Positions 1 to 6,293 of a stretch of DNA of 8,183 nt are shown here, in pieces. The notes below the pieces were generated by a model. The model saw only the letters and a list, made by a program, of their open reading frames with translations, was not told the origin of the DNA and made no database searches. The position numbers and the translations under genes are program-made. The first letter of the stretch is position 1. Every line of letters begins with the position of its first letter. The DNA is taken from NCBI GenBank assembly GCA_946405475.1, contig CAMJHI010000089.1, positions 1 through 8,183 on the forward strand. Reading direction: 5' to 3'. Origin of the DNA: an uncultured Clostridia bacterium (GTDB lineage Bacteria; Bacillota; Clostridia; Oscillospirales; Acutalibacteraceae).

Positions 1-48
1 CAGCCCTGTAAAAAAAATCAATCGGAAATTACAATGTTGTCATAACGC

Positions 49-77
49 TTGCCAATCAGCGGCGGCCTTGCTATGAT
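49..77 (+). promoter_or_regulatory. Sigma-A promoter of the first WG-repeat lipoprotein gene
   Basis: The -35 hexamer TTGCCA (49-54) and the -10 hexamer TATGAT (72-77) are separated by exactly 17 bases. A TG at 69-70 gives an extended -10 (TGnTATGAT). Transcription would start near position 84, leaving a leader of about 23 bases before the TTG start at 107. The call rests on sequence match only. The 48 bases before it show an A-run (11-17) and no recognisable gene or clear hairpin. Confidence 0.7.
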
Positions 78-91
78 GGGGAAAACACAGC

Positions 92-99
92 AAGGGGGG
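92..99 (+). promoter_or_regulatory. Ribosome binding site AAGGGGGG that decides a TTG start
   Basis: AAGGGGGG can pair with the 16S rRNA tail using one G-U wobble in place of the usual A in GGAGG. It lies 7 bases before the TTG at 107. The same octamer lies 6 bases before the GTG start of the paralogue (1792-1799), which supports both non-ATG starts. Confidence 0.7.
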
Positions 100-106
100 C
101 ATCTTT

Positions 107-1756
107 TTGGAAAAATGCATGGCGCTTTTGGTGTCGTTCCTGTTCGTTCTGCTCACGCTTTGTTCCTGTTCCGTTCCCCGCAGGCAGCCCGATGAAACGA
201 CGACTGCAGCGCAGGCGGAAGACTCATCCGCCCCGGGTGAGACGCTTTATTTTGAGCTGGCCAACCTGCCGAAGATCGGGCCGTATCACGACGGGATCGT
301 TTATCAGCGCCTGACGGAGGCTTTCGTCGACTCGTTTCAGCCATCCGACCAATACGGCGCGGTGGTGCCGTATGTCGGCGATTATCGTGCCTTTCAGAGT
401 GTTGAAATAGAAGAGGGCGACGAGTGCTACTTCAACCGGAAGAAGCCGCGCTACGGCCTGATGACGGTAAACGGCTCGGTGATCACCGACGCGGTCTATG
501 ATGGTGTTTACATGGACGGCGGTCTGATTATTCTGGACAGGTGCGTTATGGAGAATGATGAGGGGGTAAATTACCGAACGATCCTGCCCTGCAGCGGCAA
601 GTGGGGCCTTGAAATCGATTATCCGAACTGGTCGGAGGGCAACTGGGTTTGCGCCTGCCCCCAATATGATCGCTTTTTTGTCTGCGACGGAGAAAGGGTG
701 AGCGGTTACGATTACAACGGCAAAAAGCTGTTTACCACCGCCGAGGAGTGGTATTATTATGATTGGGAGCTCAATGAGCCCGGTCGTATCCTGCTGAGGT
801 GTAGTAAAGACAGCGTCAACAAAACCATTCTGCTGGATATGAACGGCAAAGAGATATGGTCGTTCAAGGACATTTACATTGAGCTGGGCGAAAGCAGCAG
901 CCACTATTTTGTCGGCGGTATCCAAACACAGAAGCCGGACGACGTCGTTACGAAATACGGTATTCTGGACGAGAACGGCGAATGGGTGGTCCCGCCCATT
1001 TATGATAGAACGTATGTGTTCCATGACCGGTTCTTTGCCATTGACAACGGGTACGAGGTTGAGGTCTCCGACACGAACCGGGACACGATCGCCCGTCTGG
1101 ACGGTTCCGGCTATGACGCGCCGACCATCAAATGCTGTGACGGTGAGCTGATCTTCGACGAATGGGATCATGACACCTCCAGACGCCTGTGGTATGCCGT
1201 TAACGACGGCAAGCCGATCATGCCCAAAGGCGTTACAGTGTTCGACACTTTTTTCTGCGAAGAATCCGGCTGCTTTTTCGGCTTGGATGAAGGCGGTACG
1301 GGTTATCTTTACACCCGCGACGGAACGGTTTTAAAGACCTTTCCGCAAGGAATTTCCTGTTATGCGAGCAATTGGGAGGGCATGGTTGAGGTCAACACCG
1401 GCAGCGAGCAGAAAACGACGACTCATGTGATCGACCCCGGCACGAAGCAGGAGGTGTTCCGCTTCGTTTCCCGCGATGAAGCCAACAATCAGAAATTCGA
1501 CATGGGAATCAGGCCAAAGGATGCGCAGCGCTATGCGATCCTGACCGCGTACCCCATCGAGGACACGAACGAGGATCGTCTGACGCAGGTCTATGACACA
1601 GAGACCGGCAAAGTCATTCTCGACCGGTGCAGCGTCGCCGACCTCTTTATCGTGAACGGCAAAACCTATTGCACCGCCATCCGTAACGACCAATGCGTTG
1701 TTTTGGATCAGAACGGCGCCGTGCTGCTGCGTATGCCCTGCGCCTATCTTGATTAA
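107..1756 (+). CDS. WG-repeat-like lipoprotein, first of two tandem paralogues
   Basis: Predicted lipid-anchored extracellular protein of 549 residues; its ligand or partner is unknown. Residues 1-20 form a lipoprotein signal peptide ending in lipobox L18-C19-S20-C21. A Thr/Ala/Glu-rich tether (about 24-46) follows. Residues 73-94 form a block highly conserved with the next gene (DSF, PSDQYG, VVPY and GDYR), then come degenerate WG/KWG-type beta units (Y-G-L-x-D-x-x-G pattern). The clearest units are near 115-135, 200-210, 238-252, 283-302, 399-411, 438-452, 493-506 and 529-543, suggesting a beta-propeller. The TTG start is chosen because it gives a signal peptide identical in length to the paralogue (22 residues through C-S-C-S) and follows a good ribosome site; an ATG at 119 is possible. 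The mature protein has 16 cysteines besides the lipidated one, against 5 in the paralogue. Codon usage looks less GC-biased than its neighbours. Repeat assignment is by eye. Confidence 0.85.
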   Translation: MEKCMALLVSFLFVLLTLCSCSVPRRQPDETTTAAQAEDSSAPGETLYFELANLPKIGPYHDGIVYQRLTEAFVDSFQPSDQYGAVVPYVGDYRAFQSVEIEEGDECYFNRKKPRYGLMTVNGSVITDAVYDGVYMDGGLIILDRCVMENDEGVNYRTILPCSGKWGLEIDYPNWSEGNWVCACPQYDRFFVCDGERVSGYDYNGKKLFTTAEEWYYYDWELNEPGRILLRCSKDSVNKTILLDMNGKEIWSFKDIYIELGESSSHYFVGGIQTQKPDDVVTKYGILDENGEWVVPPIYDRTYVFHDRFFAIDNGYEVEVSDTNRDTIARLDGSGYDAPTIKCCDGELIFDEWDHDTSRRLWYAVNDGKPIMPKGVTVFDTFFCEESGCFFGLDEGGTGYLYTRDGTVLKTFPQGISCYASNWEGMVEVNTGSEQKTTTHVIDPGTKQEVFRFVSRDEANNQKFDMGIRPKDAQRYAILTAYPIEDTNEDRLTQVYDTETGKVILDRCSVADLFIVNGKTYCTAIRNDQCVVLDQNGAVLLRMPCAYLD

Positions 1757-1777
1757 TCGGAATAATAGCGTTATAAT
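1749..1777 (+). promoter_or_regulatory. Sigma-A promoter of the second WG-repeat lipoprotein gene
   Basis: TTGATT (1749-1754) and a consensus TATAAT (1772-1777) are 17 bases apart. The -35 box overlaps the last codons and stop of the upstream gene. Transcription would start near 1784, about 22 bases before the GTG start, a leader length close to that of the first gene. The second paralogue can therefore be transcribed on its own as well as by read-through. Confidence 0.6.
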
Positions 1778-1791
1778 AGTGAATGATTTGA

Positions 1792-1799
1792 AAGGGGGG
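1792..1799 (+). promoter_or_regulatory. Ribosome binding site AAGGGGGG that decides a GTG start
   Basis: The octamer lies 6 bases before GTG 1806 and is identical to the site before the first paralogue, including the following CAT. It fixes the start at 1806 rather than at the upstream in-frame ATG at 1698, which lies inside the preceding gene. Confidence 0.75.
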
Positions 1800-1805
1800 C
1801 ATGAT

Positions 1806-3485
1806 GTGAAAAAGGCGATCACGCTTGTTGTAACGATCCCGCTTCTGCTGGCCGTTCTCTGCTCCTGTTCCTTCGGACCCAAAAAGCCCGAGGAAACGAC
1901 CGCGCCGACCGAGCCTGCGCCGCAAACGACGGCGGCGGTCGTGGAGGAATCCTCCGCGCCGTCCGACGATACGCCGTTTTTCCGTCTGGCCGAATTGCCG
2001 GAGATCGGGCCGTATTACGACGGCACGGTTTACAAGCGCATGACCGACCGGTACGTCGATTCGTTCAAGCCGTCCGACCAATACGGCACGGTGGTGCCGT
2101 ATATCGGCGACTACCGCACGTATAAGAGCGTGTATAACGGGGATGACGAGGACTGGTCGTTCAACGGCAAATACCCGCGCTTCGGCCTGATGACGGCGGA
2201 CGGCACGGTGATCACCGACGCGGTGTTCGATTACGCCTACATTGACAACGGCCTGATCTTTTTGAGCCGATCCGGCATGCAGGGCGGCAAGGAGAGCTTT
2301 CACAAAACGATCCTGCCTGTCAGCGGAAAATGGGTGATCGAGGCAGATTGCGAATACGAGGAATCGCTCTGGACCTATTCCTCCGTGAAGGATCAGCGCA
2401 TCGTCCTGTTTGAATATGAGAGCCGGACGGCCGACGTTTACGATTACAACGGCAAAAAGCTGTTCACCAAAAAGAATATCGAGCAGTTTGAAGGCACGTT
2501 CGACACCGGTCTGTTCGTCATGAACACCAAAATGGGCGGGGCGGACAGCCGGGCGACGCTGCTGGATAAAAACGGCAAGACGATCCTTGAAACCAAGGGG
2601 CAGATCGCCCTGTACGGCAGCGCGCAGTATTTTGTGGTTACGGTCGAAACGAAAAAGCCGTGGAGCACCGACGAGTATGATACCGATTTGTCCTACGGCG
2701 TCATCCGGCGCGACGGCAGCTGGCTGCTCCAGCCGAAATATAAGCGCGTCGAGCTGTTCGGCGACAAGTTTATCGCTTACAGCGACGGCAGGACTACGAC
2801 GGTCTGCGATATGGATCTCAAGCCGGTCGCCAAACTCAGCAGCAGCGACGCCGAGTCCAGAATTCTCTATCTGTTCGACGGCGAACTGATCTACCGCCCC
2901 ATGGGCATGGAGGAAGCCCAGTATTACACGCTGACCGACGACAGGCAGATCACAGCCGAAGGCCATGATCTGATCGAGGTGGATCTGATCGAAAACACGA
3001 ACCTGTTCTTTGGCAAGGACAGCGACGGCAACGGCTGCCTCTTCACCCGCGACGGCACGGTGAAAAAGACGTTTGCTCAGGCGGATCGCTTCGGCGGCTT
3101 CCTGAATAAGGGGTCGTTCGAGATCATCACCGGCAGCGAAAAGCGCAAGATCTCGCACGTCATCGACGCCAAAACGCTCAAGGAAGTGTTCACCTACACC
3201 TTCTTCGACGGCACGTATGAATGCTTCCAGGACGGCGGCGGTCTGAACAGCGAAAATCAGCGCTATATGACGTTCTACCGCTATGCGGAAGAAAAAGCCG
3301 TCACGCAGCCCTATCTGGTGATGGACGTGCAGACCGGCAAGGTCGTCCGCGATCACTGCGATTACGCCGCGACCTATGAAATCGACGGCAGGGAATATCT
3401 GCTCACCCTCAAGGATAATATCACGACGGTGATCGATCCGGCCGGCAAAACGCTGCTGCGCATGCCGTATTCCTATCAGGATTGA
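1806..3485 (+). CDS. WG-repeat-like lipoprotein, second of two tandem paralogues
   Basis: Predicted cell-surface lipoprotein of 559 residues; function unknown. The signal peptide starts V-K-K and ends in lipobox L18-C19-S20-C21. A Thr/Pro/Ala-rich tether (24-53) follows, then the conserved block at 83-104 shared with the upstream gene, then degenerate WG-like units. Clear units are near 125-145 (FGLMTADG), 211-221, 249-262, 297-316 (YGVIRRDGSW), 410-422, 450-464, 504-516 and 539-553. Similarity to the upstream protein runs end to end, including the C-terminal L-L-R-M-P ending, so this is a whole-gene tandem duplication. Codon usage is more GC-rich than in the first copy and there are only 5 non-lipid cysteines. 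The GTG start follows a strong ribosome site 49 bases after the previous stop. WG-repeat proteins are known to form beta-propeller-like binding modules, but no ligand can be inferred here. Confidence 0.87.
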   Translation: MKKAITLVVTIPLLLAVLCSCSFGPKKPEETTAPTEPAPQTTAAVVEESSAPSDDTPFFRLAELPEIGPYYDGTVYKRMTDRYVDSFKPSDQYGTVVPYIGDYRTYKSVYNGDDEDWSFNGKYPRFGLMTADGTVITDAVFDYAYIDNGLIFLSRSGMQGGKESFHKTILPVSGKWVIEADCEYEESLWTYSSVKDQRIVLFEYESRTADVYDYNGKKLFTKKNIEQFEGTFDTGLFVMNTKMGGADSRATLLDKNGKTILETKGQIALYGSAQYFVVTVETKKPWSTDEYDTDLSYGVIRRDGSWLLQPKYKRVELFGDKFIAYSDGRTTTVCDMDLKPVAKLSSSDAESRILYLFDGELIYRPMGMEEAQYYTLTDDRQITAEGHDLIEVDLIENTNLFFGKDSDGNGCLFTRDGTVKKTFAQADRFGGFLNKGSFEIITGSEKRKISHVIDAKTLKEVFTYTFFDGTYECFQDGGGLNSENQRYMTFYRYAEEKAVTQPYLVMDVQTGKVVRDHCDYAATYEIDGREYLLTLKDNITTVIDPAGKTLLRMPYSYQD

Positions 3486-3511
3486 TCCCCTGCCTTCAGA
3501 AAGTCTATTAT
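3482..3511 (+). promoter_or_regulatory. Possible promoter of the PstS-like gene
   Basis: TTGATC (3482-3487), overlapping the stop codon of the previous gene, and TATTAT (3506-3511) are 18 bases apart. The whole 3501-3529 stretch is AT-rich with further TATTAT copies at 3511 and 3522, so the exact -10 is uncertain. No hairpin with a T-run is seen in this gap, so cotranscription with the upstream gene is equally plausible. Confidence 0.3.
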
Positions 3512-3540
3512 ATTATTACATTATTATACGGAGGTTTCTC

Positions 3541-4497
3541 ATGAAAGCATTCAAACGTATGTTGGCTCTGACGATGGCGGCGGCTTCGCTGCTGGCCTGC
3601 GCCGCCTGCGGCGCAAAGACCGAACCGACTCGGGAAACGACCGCCGACGCCACGACCAAGGTCGAGGTCGAAACGGCGCAGCCCACCGGCAACTTCACCT
3701 TTACGCAGGAAAATTACCCCAAAATGGGCGGCTCGCTGGCCGCCAAGCCTCTGGGGCAGGCGGTCACCTCCAGCGTGCTGGGCATTGACCGCGAAACGGC
3801 GGACGGCATGATCTCCTTCACCGGCTCGACCACCGACAATTACAACGCGCTCGTTGACGGCAAGTTCGATATCCTCTTGGCCTATGAGCCTTCCGAGCAG
3901 GCGCTGGCCTACGCCAAAGAAAAGGGCTTTGAATGGGAAATGACGGCTGTCGGCGCGGACGCGCTCGTGTTCATCTGCTCCAAAGAAAACAAGGTCGCTT
4001 CCCTCACCACGCAGCAGATCAAGGATATCTACACCGGCAAGATCACCAAATGGAGCGAAGTGGGCGGCAGCGATTCCGCCATCATTCCCTATCAGCGCAA
4101 CAAGGACAGCGGCAGCCAGACCCTGTTTGACAAGATCATCAATCTGGGCGACGACCTCATCGAGCCCGCGAAGGATCAGCAGATCGGCAGCATGATCGGC
4201 CTGCTCGAGGCTGTGGCGGATTATGAAAACGCCGCCGACGCGCTGGGCTACACGGTTTATTACTATCTGACCAACATGGAGGGCGAAAAGCTCAACACCG
4301 CCAAAATTTTAGCGGTCGACGGCGTCCAGCCCACCAACGACACCATCGCTTCCGGCGCGTATCCGTTCGTGAACGATTTCTACGTGGTCATCCCCAAGGA
4401 TCTGCCCGAGGACGCGCCCGCCCGCATTCTTTATAACTGGATCTGCTCCGCGCAGGGCAAGCAGCTCGTGGTGCAGGAAGGTTACGTCGCCCGATAA
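3541..4497 (+). CDS. PstS-like periplasmic-type solute-binding lipoprotein, solitary
   Basis: 318-residue predicted lipoprotein of the PstS-like (PBP-like) substrate-binding family. In ABC importers such proteins capture phosphate or another small anion outside the membrane. The signal peptide ends at lipobox L17-L18-A19-C20 (or C23 of CAAC), followed by a Thr-rich tether to about residue 50. Family hallmarks are the N-terminal YPKMGGS segment (59-65), the TTDNYNAL and KFDILLAYEPS segments (97-118), IYTGKITKWSEVGG (163-176), the ligand-loop-like RNKDSGSQT (186-194), GYTVYYY (236-242) and the late YPFVNDFYVV strand (274-283). The start follows a GGAGGT ribosome site 5 bases upstream. No pstC, pstA, pstB or phoU gene follows; the next gene is hrcA. 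It may supply a transporter encoded elsewhere or act as a receptor with the two lipoproteins before it. Family assignment is confident; phosphate as ligand is not. Confidence 0.85.
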   Translation: MKAFKRMLALTMAAASLLACAACGAKTEPTRETTADATTKVEVETAQPTGNFTFTQENYPKMGGSLAAKPLGQAVTSSVLGIDRETADGMISFTGSTTDNYNALVDGKFDILLAYEPSEQALAYAKEKGFEWEMTAVGADALVFICSKENKVASLTTQQIKDIYTGKITKWSEVGGSDSAIIPYQRNKDSGSQTLFDKIINLGDDLIEPAKDQQIGSMIGLLEAVADYENAADALGYTVYYYLTNMEGEKLNTAKILAVDGVQPTNDTIASGAYPFVNDFYVVIPKDLPEDAPARILYNWICSAQGKQLVVQEGYVAR

Positions 4498-4529
4498 GCG
4501 GAAAATCAATTCGTTAGAAAATCTTAACA

Positions 4530-4565
4530 ATATAACCTCTTGACAAATTCGTCGGGAGGTTATAT
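4530..4565. repeat. Perfect 10-bp inverted repeat around the hrcA promoter core
   Basis: ATATAACCTC (4530-4539) is the exact reverse complement of GAGGTTATAT (4556-4565), with 16 bases between. The loop contains the whole -35 box, and the right arm runs into the -10 box. There is no T-run after it, so it does not read as a terminator for the PstS-like gene. It may be an operator for a second regulator. Known CtsR sites are direct heptamer repeats and do not match. Function is inference. Confidence 0.5.
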
Positions 4566-4568
4566 GAT
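4540..4568 (+). promoter_or_regulatory. Sigma-A promoter of the hrcA-grpE-dnaK operon
   Basis: A consensus TTGACA (4540-4545) and TATGAT (4563-4568) are separated by 17 bases. Transcription should begin near 4575, directly before the CIRCE palindrome, so bound HrcA would block initiation or clearance. This fits a housekeeping-sigma, repressor-controlled class I heat-shock promoter. Confidence 0.88.
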
Positions 4569-4578
4569 AGTGACAAAG

Positions 4579-4605
4579 TTAGCACTCAAAGCTAACGAGT
4601 GCTAA
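4579..4605. promoter_or_regulatory. CIRCE operator, HrcA binding site
   Basis: TTAGCACTC (4579-4587), a 9-base spacer and GAGTGCTAA (4597-4605) match the CIRCE consensus at every arm position. It lies just downstream of the predicted transcription start and 26 bases before the hrcA start codon. HrcA dimers bind this element; in known systems GroEL keeps HrcA active until unfolded protein titrates it. Confidence 0.97.
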
Positions 4606-4631
4606 ACTTCGCACTGAAAGGAGGAACCAAC

Positions 4632-5660
4632 ATGGAAATGACGCCGCGCAAAGAAAAAATACTGGCGGCGGTCGTTGAAAGCTTTATCCGCACCGGCGAG
4701 CCGGTCGGCTCCAAAACGCTGATGGGCGAGCTCGATTTCCGGGTCTCCTCCGCGACCATCCGCAACGAAATGGCGGATCTGGTCGAGATGGGCTACCTCG
4801 AACAGCCGCATACCTCCGCCGGGCGCGTGCCGTCCACCCTCGGTTATCGTTATTACATCGACAAGCTGATGAATAAGCTTGAGGTGAATAAAAACGAAAG
4901 CGAGAGCATCGAAAAAAGCGTGGCCTCCGGGCGGGGCGACCCCGAACAGCTTCTCGAAAAAGCGGGCGAGGTGATCGCGCGGCTGACGAACTGCGCCGCC
5001 ATCACCACCCTGCCCACGGGCGAACAGGCGTGCGTGCGCCGCGCCGAATTTGTGCCGGTCAGCAACCGCACGGCCATGGTCGTGCTGCTCACCTCCGCCG
5101 GTACGCTCAAAAGCAAGGCCTGCCGCGGCGATATGCCGATCACACAGCAGACGGTGGAACGGTTTTACGCCGTGTGCGCCGCGCACTTCATCGGCAAGCC
5201 GCTGGAGGAGATCGGCACGGTGATGCTGCAAACGCTGGTGGCGTCGCTGGGCGAATACGCGCTGGAAATGTCGCCCTACTTCGTGGCGCTGGCCGATCTG
5301 GCGAGCGAGGCGCTCAAATCCGACGTGCTGCTGGAAGGGCAGTCCAACCTGTTCAATCACCGTGAGCTCAGCGGCAGCGTGGTCGACATCATGGAGCTGC
5401 TGCGCAAGGGCGAACCGCTCACCAAGCTGATCGCTTCCGGCGACAAGGACGGGCTGAACGTGAAGATCGGCACGGAAAACGAGTATAAGCAGCTGAGCAA
5501 TTCCAGCGTCATCATTTCCCGTTACGACGTCAACGGCTCCCGCAGCGGCGCGCTTGGCATCATCGGCCCCACGCGGCTCAACTACGCCAAGCTCATTCCC
5601 TACATGCAGTTCATCTCCGGCGTTGTCGGAAAAATTCTCAGCGAAACGCTGGAAGATTAA
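4632..5660 (+). CDS. hrcA: Heat-inducible transcription repressor HrcA
   Basis: 342-residue repressor of class I heat-shock genes that binds CIRCE in the cytoplasm. The N-terminal winged-helix domain (about 1-75) carries the typical SSATIRNEM helix (39-47), then GYLEQPHTSAGRVPS (54-68) and the GYRYYID motif (71-77). The middle and C-terminal GAF-like dimerisation region shows VLLEGQSNL (232-240), the IGTENEY segment (279-285), SVIISRY (292-298) and the family signature IGPTRLNY (311-318). Length is normal for the family. The ATG at 4632 is chosen over an in-frame GTG at 4599, which lies inside CIRCE, because AAAGGAGG (4617-4624) sits 7 bases before the ATG. It is the first gene of the operon, so it should be autoregulated. 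Confidence 0.97.
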   Translation: MEMTPRKEKILAAVVESFIRTGEPVGSKTLMGELDFRVSSATIRNEMADLVEMGYLEQPHTSAGRVPSTLGYRYYIDKLMNKLEVNKNESESIEKSVASGRGDPEQLLEKAGEVIARLTNCAAITTLPTGEQACVRRAEFVPVSNRTAMVVLLTSAGTLKSKACRGDMPITQQTVERFYAVCAAHFIGKPLEEIGTVMLQTLVASLGEYALEMSPYFVALADLASEALKSDVLLEGQSNLFNHRELSGSVVDIMELLRKGEPLTKLIASGDKDGLNVKIGTENEYKQLSNSSVIISRYDVNGSRSGALGIIGPTRLNYAKLIPYMQFISGVVGKILSETLED

Positions 5661-5664
5661 GGTC

Positions 5665-5694
5665 ACCTCTCAAGAATCCCGTGCATTCAGAGGT
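5665..5694. repeat. Short inverted repeat in the hrcA-grpE gap
   Basis: ACCTCT (5665-5670) and AGAGGT (5689-5694) are reverse complements with 18 bases between. A weak hairpin in the operon transcript is possible. There is no T-run, and the stem is too short and the loop too long for a terminator. The ACCTC/GAGGT core also occurs in the larger inverted repeat at the hrcA promoter, which may be chance. Confidence 0.25.
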
Positions 5695-5721
5695 TTCCGG
5701 AAAAGAAAGGACAGAATAACG

Positions 5722-6258
5722 ATGGCGGAAGAAGAAAACAAGCAGGCCACCGAACCCGAAGAAAAGGAAGAAGTAAAAGAAGAGAAAAAGGAACCCAAAA
5801 AGAGCAAGAAAAAGGCGGATAAGGTTGCCGAGCTGGAAAAACAGCTCGAGGAACAAAAAGCCCAGTACCTCTATCTGGCGGCGGAATACGCCAACTACCG
5901 CAAGCGCACCCAGCGCGAAAAGGACGCGCTCAACGGCGATATCACAGCCTCCATCCTCGGCGAGTTTTTAGCGGTGCTCGACAATTTTGAGCGCGCCGCC
6001 TCCAACACGAACGCCGACTACGACGCCTACAAAAAGGGCATGGAAATGATCTTCACGCAGTTCGGCGACATCCTCAAAAAGCTGGGCGCCGAGCCGTTCG
6101 GCGAAGCGGGCGACCCGTTCGACCCGAGCCTGCACAACGCCGTGATGCACATTGAAAGCGACGACTTCGGTGAAAGCACCGTGGCGCAGGTCTTTTCCAA
6201 GGGCTACAAATGCGGCGACCGCGTCATTCGCTGTGCGACCGTACAGGTGGCCAATTGA
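5722..6258 (+). CDS. grpE: Nucleotide exchange factor GrpE
   Basis: 178-residue cochaperone that releases ADP from DnaK. The first 35 residues are an acidic then lysine-rich, probably disordered tail. A long coiled-coil dimerisation helix follows (about 36-72, including NYRKRTQREKD at 58-68), then the four-helix-bundle segment with VLDNFERA (85-92). The C-terminal beta domain that contacts DnaK carries PFDPSLHNAVMH (132-143) and the signature GYKCGDRVIRCATV (161-174). Length is typical. The ATG at 5722 is chosen because homology begins there; an in-frame ORF extends back into hrcA but has no family similarity. The ribosome site is modest: AAAGG at 5706-5710 lies 11 bases upstream. The gene is 61 bases after hrcA with no terminator between, so it is cotranscribed under CIRCE control. 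Confidence 0.96.
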   Translation: MAEEENKQATEPEEKEEVKEEKKEPKKSKKKADKVAELEKQLEEQKAQYLYLAAEYANYRKRTQREKDALNGDITASILGEFLAVLDNFERAASNTNADYDAYKKGMEMIFTQFGDILKKLGAEPFGEAGDPFDPSLHNAVMHIESDDFGESTVAQVFSKGYKCGDRVIRCATVQVAN

Positions 6259-6293
6259 TCACAAACCATTAACAAAACAAATTCAGAAAAAAC

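Noticed and set aside
1..48. Terminator or gene remnant at the left edge
   Set aside because: There is an A-run at 11-17 but no convincing stem next to it on either strand and no open frame with similarity to a known family.
1698..1805. Upstream in-frame extension of the second WG-repeat protein, starting at ATG 1698
   Set aside because: It lies within the end of the preceding gene, would hide the signal peptide inside the chain, and a strong ribosome site sits directly before GTG 1806.
1647..3356. Long open frame of 569 codons on the minus strand opposite the second WG-repeat gene
   Set aside because: It mirrors the codon structure of the sense gene, lacks a ribosome site, crosses two genes and its intergenic gap, and resembles the antisense frame at 224-1171 only because the sense genes are paralogues.
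4530..4565. Rho-independent terminator for the PstS-like gene
   Set aside because: The stem has a 16-base loop, is AT-rich, is not followed by a T-run and coincides with the hrcA promoter.
4498..4631. CtsR operator in addition to CIRCE
   Set aside because: No pair of GGTCAAA-type direct heptamers is present in the region.
4602..5666. Minus-strand open frame of 354 codons opposite hrcA
   Set aside because: It is an antisense shadow of a clear HrcA, it would end inside CIRCE, and its composition (rich in His, Arg, Gly) is typical of shadows.
5554..5721. Upstream in-frame extension of grpE into hrcA
   Set aside because: The extra 56 residues overlap hrcA out of frame and are not part of the GrpE family; homology begins at ATG 5722.
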